Shown here in pieces: positions 1 through 11,000 of a DNA stretch of 22,317 nucleotides. The notes below the pieces were generated by a model, which was not told the DNA's origin, did not search any database, and saw nothing but the letters and a program-made list of their open reading frames with translations. Within the stretch, counting starts at the first letter, position 1. Each line of letters opens with the position of its first letter. This DNA is from Choristocarpus tenellus KU-1152. Lineage: Eukaryota; Phaeophyceae. The stretch covers positions 1 to 22,317 of the forward strand of contig CAXNAD020000292.1 of assembly GCA_964200185.2 (NCBI GenBank), given 5' to 3'. A program made the translations under genes and the position numbers.

Positions 1-127
1 AGTGTTAATCAGAAGCTCGAATTCAACTCCAACAAATACTATTACTACTACTTTCCAGTCTGAGCTTTTTGTTGCCTAATAGACTACTGAGCAGGTTTGG
101 ATCAATATAGACTGCTTGCAAAAAAAT
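1..127. repeat. Direct repeat, copy 1 (127 bases)
   Basis: This stretch is identical to 178-304 over all 127 bases, with a 50-base unique spacer between them (period 177). The left border is the window edge, so the unit may be longer or part of a tandem array. Confidence 0.95.
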
Positions 128-177
128 TCCACTTAGGCTTCCTGCTGAATGGCATTGTGCAGTGGCATGCTACTGTT

Positions 178-304
178 AGTGTTAATCAGAAGCTCGAATT
201 CAACTCCAACAAATACTATTACTACTACTTTCCAGTCTGAGCTTTTTGTTGCCTAATAGACTACTGAGCAGGTTTGGATCAATATAGACTGCTTGCAAAA
301 AAAT
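178..304. repeat. Direct repeat, copy 2 (127 bases)
   Basis: Identical to 1-127. It ends at the base after a seven-A run, where the two copies diverge (ttcc after copy 1, tgga after copy 2). Perfect identity suggests a recent duplication, an active tandem array, or an assembly artefact. Confidence 0.95.
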
Positions 305-480
305 GGAGAATGGGAATAATATATACTTTATGGTCAGTAGAGCTTAAGGAGACATGTTATGATGAATACACAATTACTCATCGAAATTATATTCCCCAGG
401 TTGCTAAGATTTTTGTCTCCCAGTATGCCCAACCTCGGAGTGAAGTTTCTCCTTCTGGATTCCAAGGTATATGTCATAAT
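305..480. other. No recognisable feature
   Basis: Between the direct repeats and the nested MITE pair I see no exon motif, RNA gene or repeat. Confidence 0.5.
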
Positions 481-1006
481 GAGTGAAAGTATCTTGGAGG
501 GTACGAGTTTTTCCCTGTTTTCCATATGGGGCTTGGCTTCCCATGGATTTTTATTGGCATTTTACCTACTCTGAATTGTATTGGAGTAGGAGTCAAAGTA
601 TCTTAGAGGGTAGAGCTGCGTCCATTTGGAGGCCAAAATCCAATGTTGCAATTTTGATGTAATTTTGCTATCATGTTTGTTAGGAGATGTCAATATCCTT
701 GTTCCGAACACTCCTTTTCATAACGTACACATTTACGTATTCCGAAATATTTTGGAGTACGTAATAAGCAATAAAAATCCCGTGGGAGGCCAAGCCCCGA
801 ATGGACAAAGAGGAAAAAACTCGTACCCTAACCCTAAGATACTTTCACTCGTAGGTAAAATATGTATGTTATGAAAGGTGTGTCCGGAACAAGGATATTG
901 ACATTCCCTAACTAACATGATAGCCAAAAATTACATCAAAATTGCAACATTGGTTTTGGCCCCCAAATGGACGCGGCTCTATCTACCCTCTAAGATACGT
1001 TGACTC
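481..1006 (+). mobile_element. MITE copy F, interrupted by copy G
   Basis: The left part (481-589) starts GAGTGAAAGTATCTTGGAGG and the right part (855-1006) ends in the inverted complement, TAAGATACGTTGACTC. Together they are 261 bases, the same length as intact copies. The break lies in the central hairpin, where copy G is inserted. The flanks are TAAT and AATA, so a clean target duplication is not visible. Confidence 0.88.
590..850 (-). mobile_element. MITE copy G, nested inside copy F
   Basis: This 261-base element starts GAGTCAAAGTATCTTAGAGG and ends GATACTTTCACTC, in opposite orientation to its host copy. It is flanked by perfect 4-base duplications GTAG at 586-589 and 851-854. Removing the insertion and one GTAG restores a full-length copy F, which fixes the element borders and the target-site length for the family. 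Confidence 0.93.
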
Positions 1007-1597
1007 AATACCACCTCCCACTCAAGAGCTGCAGGAGGATGGAAAGTTGGAGTAGGAGCAAGGCATCGAGTAGTTGAAGATGATTTTTTGTAACCCCATG
1101 CTCCCTGCTGTTCCTCAACCTGGTCATTATATTCTGTTGTGTCCTAAGGCAGTGCCAACTCTGACATATAATCTACTTTGATCAATCTTACTCAACCTGA
1201 AAGGCAGGAAGATTGCTCAGAGTGCTCAGCTTTATGCAACAGTATTTCTTGCTCCCCCCGAACTTGACGTGCCAACGGATTAGAATAGACCACCATGAGA
1301 CAAGAGGACAGAGCTGCCTTGGCCAAGGCTCAATTCTGGTCCACAGTATCCTAGTTGGAGGGTCAGGTGTACATTTGGGGCGTTTGTAACCCTATTGTGA
1401 TTTTATTGTCAGTTGAGTGAATGTGTCAGATGTAAGGGCAATTTGCCTTGTCTGGATGCACCTTCTTTTTCCATCCTCCTTCCTGGACCAAATCCAAAGA
1501 AAATCACACACAAAACGGGCATCAAAGATGGAGTGTTTTATGACACCCTATCAAGCCCCCGACTGGACGACCTGGACTAACCCCCCTCATCCTCTAG
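1007..1597. other. Upstream region, no firm feature
   Basis: Short open frames occur (for example 1417-1617) but none has a recognisable domain. Missing upstream exons of the WD40 gene could lie here or left of the window. Confidence 0.4.
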
Positions 1598-1648
1598 GAT
1601 GCTTTGGATATGATTAGCTTGAAGATGATATTGCCCCTCTGTCAATCC
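1598..1648 (+). CDS. Candidate upstream exon (EF-hand entering helix)
   Basis: After a good pyrimidine-rich acceptor (cctcatcctctag) 17 codons are open and end in MILPLCQS before a gtgggt donor. Phase is 0, matching the exon at 1877. Joined to it, the hydrophobic spacing before the VDYNGD loop resembles the entering helix of an EF-hand. The donor is preceded by C rather than the G usual in this gene, and no exon further upstream was found, so this is a weak proposal. Confidence 0.33.
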
Positions 1649-1876
1649 GTGGGTATATTGCATTAGTTGTCAACTAATCTTGACATCTGAACAGACTCAA
1701 TCGACTTTAATGAACCCCAGAGCCTTGAACCTGCCTGTGCCCAATATGGTGGTCTTATCCTGAATCACCTTGAGACACATCGCCCAATATTAACACCCTT
1801 GATATCCCAACCACACTCATGACCCCCAACCTCAACTAAATTTTCCTCTGACCCAATCCATGCCTCCATTTGAAAG

Positions 1877-2020
1877 GTGGACTACAACGGAGACAAAAAA
1901 ATGGACTGGGAAGAGTTCACCAACTTTGTAATAGAGCAGATTCTGGCAATCAGCCTTGAACGTCACTGTATAACCAAGCTCAAGTTGAGGGAAACAACTC
2001 TGGGCAACAAGGTGATAAAG
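1877..2020 (+). CDS. Exon: EF-hand calcium-binding loop
   Basis: The exon opens with VDYNGDKKMDWEEFTNFVIE. The twelve-residue loop DYNGDKKMDWEE has acidic or polar ligands at positions 1 (D), 3 (N), 5 (D), 9 (D) and 12 (E) as in canonical EF-hands. Position 6 is K instead of the usual G. The helix after the loop (FTNFVIEQ) is typical of EF-hand/WD40 proteins. Two donors nine bases apart are in the same phase: AAG|gtgata at 2011 and AAG|gtattt at 2020. The acceptor tttgaaag is short on pyrimidines. Loop identification is firm; the exact 3' end is not. Confidence 0.85.
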
Positions 2021-5000
2021 GTATTTTGCCAAGCACTTTGTCATGAACATGAATTTGTTCTCCCAGAAAATCATGTACCTTTCCCCAACCTCCCAGGTAC
2101 TATCAAGGTTGAGAGTGAACAGGGTGCGCTATATTGCTCAGCTGAATCGATTCTTTGTGTGCTCGGGATCTACAGTGCAGGCAAGTCTAGTTGAGATCAA
2201 CTAACCAGTGGGTGATAGTAATGCACAAGCATCAAAAACTAAGTTATTACTGAAGATTTGTTAGTAGCCTAAGGTTGCTGATGTTCTTGGTCCCTTGATA
2301 TTGTAGGCAATATGTGTTTCGACTGAGCGTTTTGTGGTGAAAACATTGGTCGCCCTGCAAACCATAGTATCCTCTGAAGTAGATAATCTCACTCCTTAGC
2401 ACTTTATAATACCCCCAATTGGACTTGAAATCACCGTTACTTCCTCCATTTTCTTTTGGAACTCACTGCATTCACATGTACTAGATGGTGTCTGTTTCAC
2501 TGCTTCACGTCCCAAAACATTCTGATTACGACTCTGATGACCTTTCTCACGTCAGGTGTGGGATCCCACACCTAGGGGGGTGATTGATAGACGCAAAGGT
2601 GCAAGAAAAACAGCAGAGATTCAGACCGCTAACATGCAATACAAAGAGGAGGGAGAGGTGCGTTCATTACCAATGGGTAGTTGGAATAGCAAGTTTGCGT
2701 GCTTGCTCTTCATTGTTTACTTGAAAATTCCTTGATACGATCTATACACACTCTTGAATAGTAAACTATATACCAAAATGGTGGATAAGCCACGCCCCCC
2801 TCCTTCGATTCCCATCACCAGTATGATAACCTGTGAATTGATGCATCCACCTTGCCCTCAATCAAGCACAGGTGCTCATTTCTCGGCCATACAGCAGCAC
2901 TGCTGGCAGTCATAGTCTCTGCCAGCAGAAACAATCCAAGAGAATGGTCTAAATGATAGTATGATCCTGATAGGGGATGTATTGAACCTCTGTATGTACA
3001 GGGTCTTGGATTAGATCGTTATGTCAGACGGGAAAGGTCAATACCAGTGGGAGGCACATGTGTAAGGCATGGATAACAGAAGCTCATGATACAAACCACA
3101 TATTGCTTTGCAATAGATAACAACACAATGCAATTGCTCCCCCCCATTACCTACCACCTTTTACCTCTTTTTCCTCTCTTCTCCTAATCTTGCCTGTTCT
3201 TTCTTCTTCTCGAATTCCTCGTAACTCCAAGCTACTACAACACATTCTGAAGGTTACTTAGGTGCTTGCACCTTGCTCTCACTAGTAGTAGTTTTCGCCA
3301 TTATCCCAAACCATGTTGCAACGAGTCTGGATAAGCCAGAAATAACAGTGCGAACGCGTTTCTGTTCTCTGTTTTGGAGCAGAAAAAATTCAGAATGGCT
3401 CCCACAGACGGGCTGTCGACAAAGGTTGCTGGGCGGCCGATTGGATTGCCAGAAGGAGATATGCAGGGCCTGATGGGCAGAGGGGATGAGAACAAATCTC
3501 CAGCTGTCCTCGACATCAAGCACATGAGTGTGAGGAGGCAACGCTTGTGAAAATATAGATTGACTATCTCTATGGTCGGTAGATGTTCTTACAGACCTTG
3601 CCCATGCCTAATCCTAGACCCCCCCGTCCCCTCACAACCAAAACATCCACCTTTACCGATTTTGGCAGGGAACGAACTTACTGGTTCTCCTTCGCAGTGA
3701 CCGAACAATTGGGTTTCTAACTGCTGATACTTTTGCGAGGTGCGGCTACCTCAAGACCTCTTCACAACAGGTGGCCAACCAAACTGAATATTTCATACAT
3801 TCGAAAAATAGTAAGAGTTAAACTTGACCAGCTCCAAAATGCATTGGGACAATGTACGGATGGGTCCAACGTTTACATCCGATGGGTGACATAGCTCTGT
3901 AATTGTTGTGGAGTTCCTTGGAGAAGGAGAGAGAAAAAATGAAGTGGATATCTATCAAAACTTCGAGGCTGCTACAAAGGTCCTAACCCCATACTGCCTA
4001 TGACGCACCAAAGACTGGTTACTCAGAACATCTTGCTGGCAAAAAGGGTCATGTAGCCCAAGGCACCTCTATGCATTGTCCGTAAAACCTTTGGGACATA
4101 GCATGTTTGCCATAGATGAAAGATAGAAAAATATCGCTGCAGGGGATTTTTGGATGGGTTCTAGGCAGCCACAACCATGTCTTGCTCGCGTTATTAGTGT
4201 GGACTGTTCCGAAGAAGTAGTTGAAAGGGGAGGGCTGCAGCATGTTGAGTATAAACACAGTTCTGGTGAAGTGGACAGAAGAAGTCCATGCACGTTTCAT
4301 AATAATAGCAGTAGTAATAAGAATATTACGGGCATCTACTCTAAGTGAAACCTTCAAATGATTTGCTTGTGAAAGCTCATAATAGAGCCCACGATTTCTC
4401 CACCTGTTTGTTGATATTCGGGTGTTTGGACTGAATATATCCAATAAGCTCTGTATTACAGTATAATATATAACTTTGACGAGTATACAAACACTACATT
4501 TCTACCCGCAGGTGCCAGGAGGGACTGAGAAACGAGTGAAATATCTTGGCCATCCTCTCACTCCCTTTCCCTGTTTTGCCAGCGGCCCCCCTCTGAGCTC
4601 TCATGTGTAATCTCTTCTCCGAAATGCTCCGAAATATATTCAAAGTCGTCAGATTTACCCCTCCTTTACCCCCTGTATCTGAATCTACAAAAAATGAAAA
4701 TTCTTGGCTAACTGAATGCACTCTTCCTCTACCTTGGGGGGGATAGGTGGGCTTGAGTTCGTCCTTGAGAACCTGTTCTGGCCACTTGTCTTGTTCACTT
4801 CACCTTTCATCTCAAGTTCTCCTCCAGCTAGGTGGTACTCCATCATATGTGTTACTGCCTTCTGTGATTGAGTTTAATGTAAATCAGAATCTGCTTCAAA
4901 TGTCCAAGCGTGTCGAATTGGACCTCTCCTAGTCCCTCAGGATCGACCAAATAATCAAAGTGTGTACAAGTGACATGTCCTAGTTCCCAAGAATCGATCC

Positions 5001-8000
5001 TGAACCGAATTTTCTTCCGTTGCTGCCTTTAAAAAAACAAAATATTGCCCTGCTAATTACTACTAGCTATGATGAACCCCGGAATACAACTTGGCGTTCA
5101 GTCAGTGTGATTCTTCACCAATAGCCTGCTGCAGCGAGGGATCGCACTTGAAGTACTTCTACAAGTGTGCCCAAACATTCTTTTCAACTGTCACTAGACC
5201 CAGCTCTATTCCATTCCTCCCCCCCCCTCACGTTCCTTGTGTATTCTAGCATGCACACCATCTTGTCATGCACTTGTCTCACATTCTGTCTCAACATCCT
5301 CTCAGAATTCAATAATTGCATCTCTCCTCCCAGTATGTGCAGGAATACTGCCCTGTGACAGGTCTCCTTTTCACATCTGGATGCGATGGGGTGGTCTTGT
5401 CTTGGGCCTTGGATGTGGACAACGAGACCCTGGACGTCACTGCCAGCAGAGAAAAGCCTTTGAGGAGACACACAAACATAATAAAGGTGCAACTGTTTAA
5501 TCTTCTGTGTATGGAAGGAGGTGGAAGGAATTTACAATGCCAACCAGCAATCCAGCAGTTCTTTTATAATGTATTTTCTTGAAGGGAGACGACAAGGGAA
5601 AATAATTGCTGTTCTTAAGATGTACTTATTATACCTGGTTCTAGTGCAATGGCTGAGTAGTCGTACCTGGGCAAAGGAGAACAAAGCAGGTGACCTCAAG
5701 ATATTTTGATGCATACAAGAGATCTAGTTTGCTCACAAGGTGAACTTCTCTTTGCTTTCTGTTTTGTGATGGAAGAGATAAGGGCAATATTTTCTTCAAA
5801 TTAGCAAGTCTCCGTCCACATCCCTTATTTCTTTGTTTACATGCAATCCGTTCAAAGAGTTTTTGCTGTTCTTGCAACGTTGTGCTTGGCACACAACAGC
5901 GTGCAGTTTGTCAACATAGTCCCTCTTGCAGCAAGCCCTGTATTATGATTCTTGTGTGCAACGTTGCCCTACCAACTAATGCAGGATATGCTCTATGTGC
6001 AAGATAAAGATGTTAAAGGGGGTCACTGCCTGGTCACATCTGGTTTGGACAGAGGGGTCCACATGTGGGACACCGCGAAAGGGAAGTATATGCAGGTTGG
6101 TGGAAGCCCCATGGCTACCTCACCCCGGTCATTTGGTCTCAAGGTTTAAGGAGAAGAAGATGCTGTTTTAACAGTGTTGCGTCCCAAAGTTGTGCAGTCA
6201 TGCTGTTTTATACGTTCAAGTCTTGTCTTTGCTGTGGAGCGATTTTGAGTTCAAGGGAAGAAGACGATGACTTCACTCCACTAAGGGATCGTCAAAATCG
6301 AGTCCTGGGTAGAAACGGAAGATAACAGTCGTGAAACAGGCTTGGGCTTGTTTAAGCAGGGTATGGAATGCGCTTCATTGATCTCTCGTAGTGACAATCA
6401 AAATACACTTGCCTAGAGAAACATATCCTTGCGTGGGGATGCGGTGGTATCATCTGAAGGTGGGTTGGTCTTGAGAGTACATAGTGGACTTGTTGCACAA
6501 TGTGGCCGAGCATTCCATGGTAAGGAGTTTATGCCGGGGAGTCAGTAGGGCTAGCACGAGATAGGTAGGTTGGTTGTGTGAGCACAAAGCTGAAATTGGT
6601 CATTGCCTAAGAGTGTGCCACCATTACAGAGCTAAGAAAGGATGCAAGGTGAATGCATCCTATTGGCTGACAGTGGCACATGAGCTGTTCTGTTTATTTT
6701 AATACCTGAAGTATTGTTTTTCGCACCAAGTCTCCTATGTGGTTGAAATGATCATTAATCCTTTAGGGATAACTCCCAATTACAGCGTGTAAAAGGATGC
6801 TAGGAGTGCACTTTCTCTGCAGTGCTAAAATTGCTTTGTTTTTATAGGCCTTACACAGGAAGATATTACAATGCTTGGCAAAGGACTCGAAATAGGGAGT
6901 GCTCAAAGAGACGCAAGATGAGGGATGGAGAAGTGCAGGGTTAAGAGTGTGAAGGGTTAGGCCAGCGCTTGTCGAAAATCGGCAAAATTGACGATGGCGG
7001 ACATGAGAAAAGTCTTAGTCAACGAAGATTATGATCGTGTCAGATACATGGTTGATGATACAAGGGAAGCCTTCCTATGTTCTTGTTCTATCTTTCCAGC
7101 CAAACTACTCCAATGCCACTCATACTGACCAGCAGGCAGATTGGTGTAAACATTATCCTTCACTGATAGACTTCAGCATAATCTTCAAAAACAAATACTG
7201 AGGAGTACGAATATCCTATCATCATGATGCTGATCTGTGGTCAATGCGTATACATTTTGCCATGCAGCAAATATACTCCTTGTCAAGAGTGCTTGGGTAT
7301 TTCTTCTTGTGTTGCACCAATGGAAAAACATTAGTACCTTATTATTGTTACCTGTAGTCTATCCTGCCACATATTCTAGTCTCTCTGTTTGTCCTGTTTG
7401 TCATTCTCTGTGTTGGATCACCTTTGCCCATCCCTTCGTTGCTGATGCAGCTCCTCCAAAAGCATTCTTTCATGGATAATCCATTTAAATGAGACAACTC
7501 CACAAAGAAGTGGAGAGGATATCGGTCAACTTATAACACTGTGTTATTCTAGGTGATAGAAAACTGCCTTCTGATTGTGTCTTAGCCTCTTAGAGGATTG
7601 TGTGTACCTTGCAAATGTCGGCAATATCCCCAACTCTAACAATATAGTGAGTATTTTTCATGCCAAGACAATTTAGGGAGTAAGGGTAGGGAGTGTTTCA
7701 TCGAAAATAAATCCTGTTGTATCAAATGCAGCATACAGTCCATTCCACTGGTGAAAACAACCCCCTTTCTCATCGTTTCCAACACCATCAATCTTGGCAT
7801 GCATCTAGTCCAAGACTGGAAATTGTGCTGCTATTCAGTCTCTGGCATTTGACCCTGGCAATACCCTGCTTCTTGGAGCTGGTGTGGAAGGAGAGGTAAG
7901 AGCAGAATTTAGTGTTGAAGAAATGTATTGTACTTAGAAGTGCCATATACTTGCATTTAGAGCTCTAGAACAAATACTACGTGGTATGCTTGAAGTCGAA

Positions 8001-11000
8001 GTGTACGTATTCCTGCATATATTTGTAGGTCGATCTCTTTTGCCTTTAGTGAAGGGAATGCCACTCCTATAGGCGGGGCTGCAAAGGCTTCGCTCTATAT
8101 ACCGTAAGGTCTATGCCGTAATCCGCGTTGTACCACCGAAAAAAGTCACATCTTTATTGCTCTTTCCTTGATACACTACCTGCAAAGAGTTTAATGCTCT
8201 CTATCGTCACCATTCTAATCCTTGCTTAATGTCCAGGATGTCTTGTTAAGGTGGGTCATAGAAAAGGCTTAATCCAACTGCTGTGTTTCCACTACGACTT
8301 GGGTAGGGGACGTAGCAGAAAAATGCATCCTGTTGGCCTATTGTGACATATGTCTTTTTTTCTTTTTTCTTTTTGTGAAAACCTTCCTTCTTGTGCCACA
8401 TCTCCTACCTGTCCTATGTATATGTGTTTCTTTGTATGACAGATGTCCTCCCATACAAGAGAGGGTGAGACTATGTCCTACTAAGAATGATCAGTTGTCT
8501 ATTTGAAAAAAATATAGAGAGCTAGTAGGTTCCTGCAACTTGGCTCGGTTCCTCCAATGTGCTTCAAATGCCTGCCTTATCGCAATATGTTGATTGGGGT
8601 TCAATTCCTGTGCTGGACCAGGTCATTGCATGGGATCTGTGGGGAAAACTTGGGGCGCCACTCTTCCGCCTCCAAGGACACTGGTCTGTAATACTTAGGT
8701 GCGATGTATAAGGCCGATTTCCTTGTTCTTTCACTCCTCATCATTGTCGTCCGTGTAATATTTCTCGTTCAACTGGTTAAGTGTTTACTAGTGAGTCAAT
8801 GTAATCGAGAGGTATCCATGTTTTTCCCGTTTTGCATGTTTAGTCTATTTTCAATCTTAGGCAATTCACCCATATTTCTATGGACGAAATTCTAAGTTTG
8901 ACTTGAGAGCGTTTATTTTTCTTTTGCTTGGAACTTTTTCAACACAATAAAAAATATCCCACACGCATTTGTACAAAAAGGTCAAAATTTGCACATATAC
9001 TAGTCAGCATCCATAAAGTGCAACTCTGGGTACGTCTTGTTTACTTTGACCCTGTGTGCTTTAAGATAGTCTATAATATGGGCTTGTTCAGCCACTGGGT
9101 CTCACATCGTTCGCTTGAAGGATGTGATTCTCATTGCTTTATGGCTATGAGAGCAAGTGTGCATAAACATCCTCTTCGAGTCACCTCTTTTCCGTATCGC
9201 TCCTGTATTTTGATTGGGGCTCATAGTTCTTGTTACAAAGAGGATAGAAAATGGGGGGGGGGGAAGTTTTCTGCTGCATCCAAGATATGTGGTAGAACTA
9301 GAAATGGGGAATTATGAGGATGTTGATTTGGGAGGGGTGACTCCTTGCTAATGTGGTTATTAAGCTCGCTTGACACTTAACTAATCCTAGCATCGGTCCT
9401 ACCAGAGGTTGCGAGTTCACTGAAGGTATCCTAGAGGAAATCATATGTGACAAAGATGATGTGTAGAGGAGATGCTCTTTGAAGGGAAAGACCCTCTTCT
9501 ATTAGTAAGGAGGAGAAGTTGGTTTGTGCTTTGTGACTCGGCCAGGTTGGAAATATTTTGTGACCCTTGCAGCAGTTGAAAACAATGTATAATCACATAA
9601 ACGTATCCTCGACCCTTGAGTGATGCTGACTAGATGGGGCATAGATGTACGAGGAGAAAGCCCAAGTGCCGAGTTTCTGATCGTCCCAGTCTTGTCCCTC
9701 AGCACCTCCAGGGTCTCGTCCTTTTTGTGGCCTTTCTATCAATGATTTTAGTAAAGGTACTGACATAATCACTGCTGTGGATGATATGGTGGGTCCAAGT
9801 TTTCAGAGTGGACTTGCCTTGTGGTCTGTTGCACTCATCTACTCCGGAGTATTTTGTTTCACATTAAGAAGAGGTTTTCACGGAAGAGCGTACAGACCAG
9901 TGGGGAGTGTAGGAATTCTACAATCTTACCTGATACATCCTTCCATGGATCGTTTGCTCCATCTTAACCATCATCAGTTCAGCAGCTGTTTTTCTTACAG
10001 AGGTAGTGGTAGATCGAAGCCATTGAAGAATTGAAGTAACTACTGAGGACTTATCTTACTTGGTATGATCGGTAAGCCACAACTACCATCAACAACAAAA
10101 TATTGGTGTATGTACGCTGATGAGGTAGAGCTGGTGGAGACTACTGCAAGGCAAATGTTCATGACTCCTCAATCTTGGATTATTGTAATCGTATGCTACC
10201 TATTGTTGTCTGGCTTTTGTTGAGTCTGATACTTCACATTTGCAGTAGAAGTTTGACCAAGATAAACTGGGAGGCAGGCCGTGCCCTGTTTGTCCGTTTG
10301 GGGCTTGGCTTTGCATGGGGTTTTTTTTAATGACATTTCACCTACTCCAAAATGTTTCGGAGCAGGCAAAATATGTATGTTATGAAAGGCGTGTCCGGAA
10401 CAAGGATATTGACACTTCCTAACAAACACGATAGCCAAAATTACATCAAAATCGCAACAATGGATTTTGGTCCCCAAATGGACAGGGCTCTACCCTCTAA
10501 GATACTTCGACTCAAATTTCGTCTAGAGAAGCAACTGGTCGCTGATCCTCCAAGTCCCACAAGGTCTTGTTGCTTTCCTCCACTCTATTGGCGATATCCT
10601 TAATAGGTATGCGAAAACTATTAAGGCAAACACTCAAAGTTTTCATTTCTATCGTCCACAATTTATCCCTCAATGTTCTGATCATATTTTTTTATAGCAC
10701 CAGTGATAGCAAGCAGAATCAGCCAGTTATACAAAACAACTGCAGAACGGTCCCCACAGCAAGGTCTTCAGACACACACAAATAGAAAAACGACTGATAA
10801 GCCCAAATCATTTTAAGCGAATTGTACATATCATCAATCATGAACTCTATTTCAGAGTAAAACAAGTTTTTCCAGCTTTTTCCCTCTCTGTCTTCATTAT
10901 TCACCCTCCAATTTGAGTCAAAGTATCTTAGAGGGTAGGGCCGCGTCCATTTGGGGGCCAAAATCCAATGCTGCAATTTCGATGTATTTTCGGTTATTGT

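Larger units (their letters stand above)
2181..3382. other. Intron with two inverted repeats
   Basis: The proposed GC..AG intron contains a 20-base perfect palindrome (2554-2573) and a 10-base inverted repeat (2900-2928). No transposon copy or exon motif is visible. Confidence 0.6.

Noticed and set aside
626-927. Overlapping open frames on both strands
   Set aside because: They lie wholly in the nested MITE copies F and G, and similar frames recur in other copies on either strand.
4049-4444. 131-codon open frame on the minus strand
   Set aside because: No domain, no splice context and overlapping open frames on both strands; most likely chance.
8928-9317. 129-codon open frame in the longest intron
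   Set aside because: No recognisable domain, and it ends beside an eleven-G run. The flanking exons join correctly without it.
10221-10236. GAGTCTGATACTT as the left end of MITE copy E
   Set aside because: It would make the copy about 25 bases too long. The weak match at about 10250 fits the family length better.
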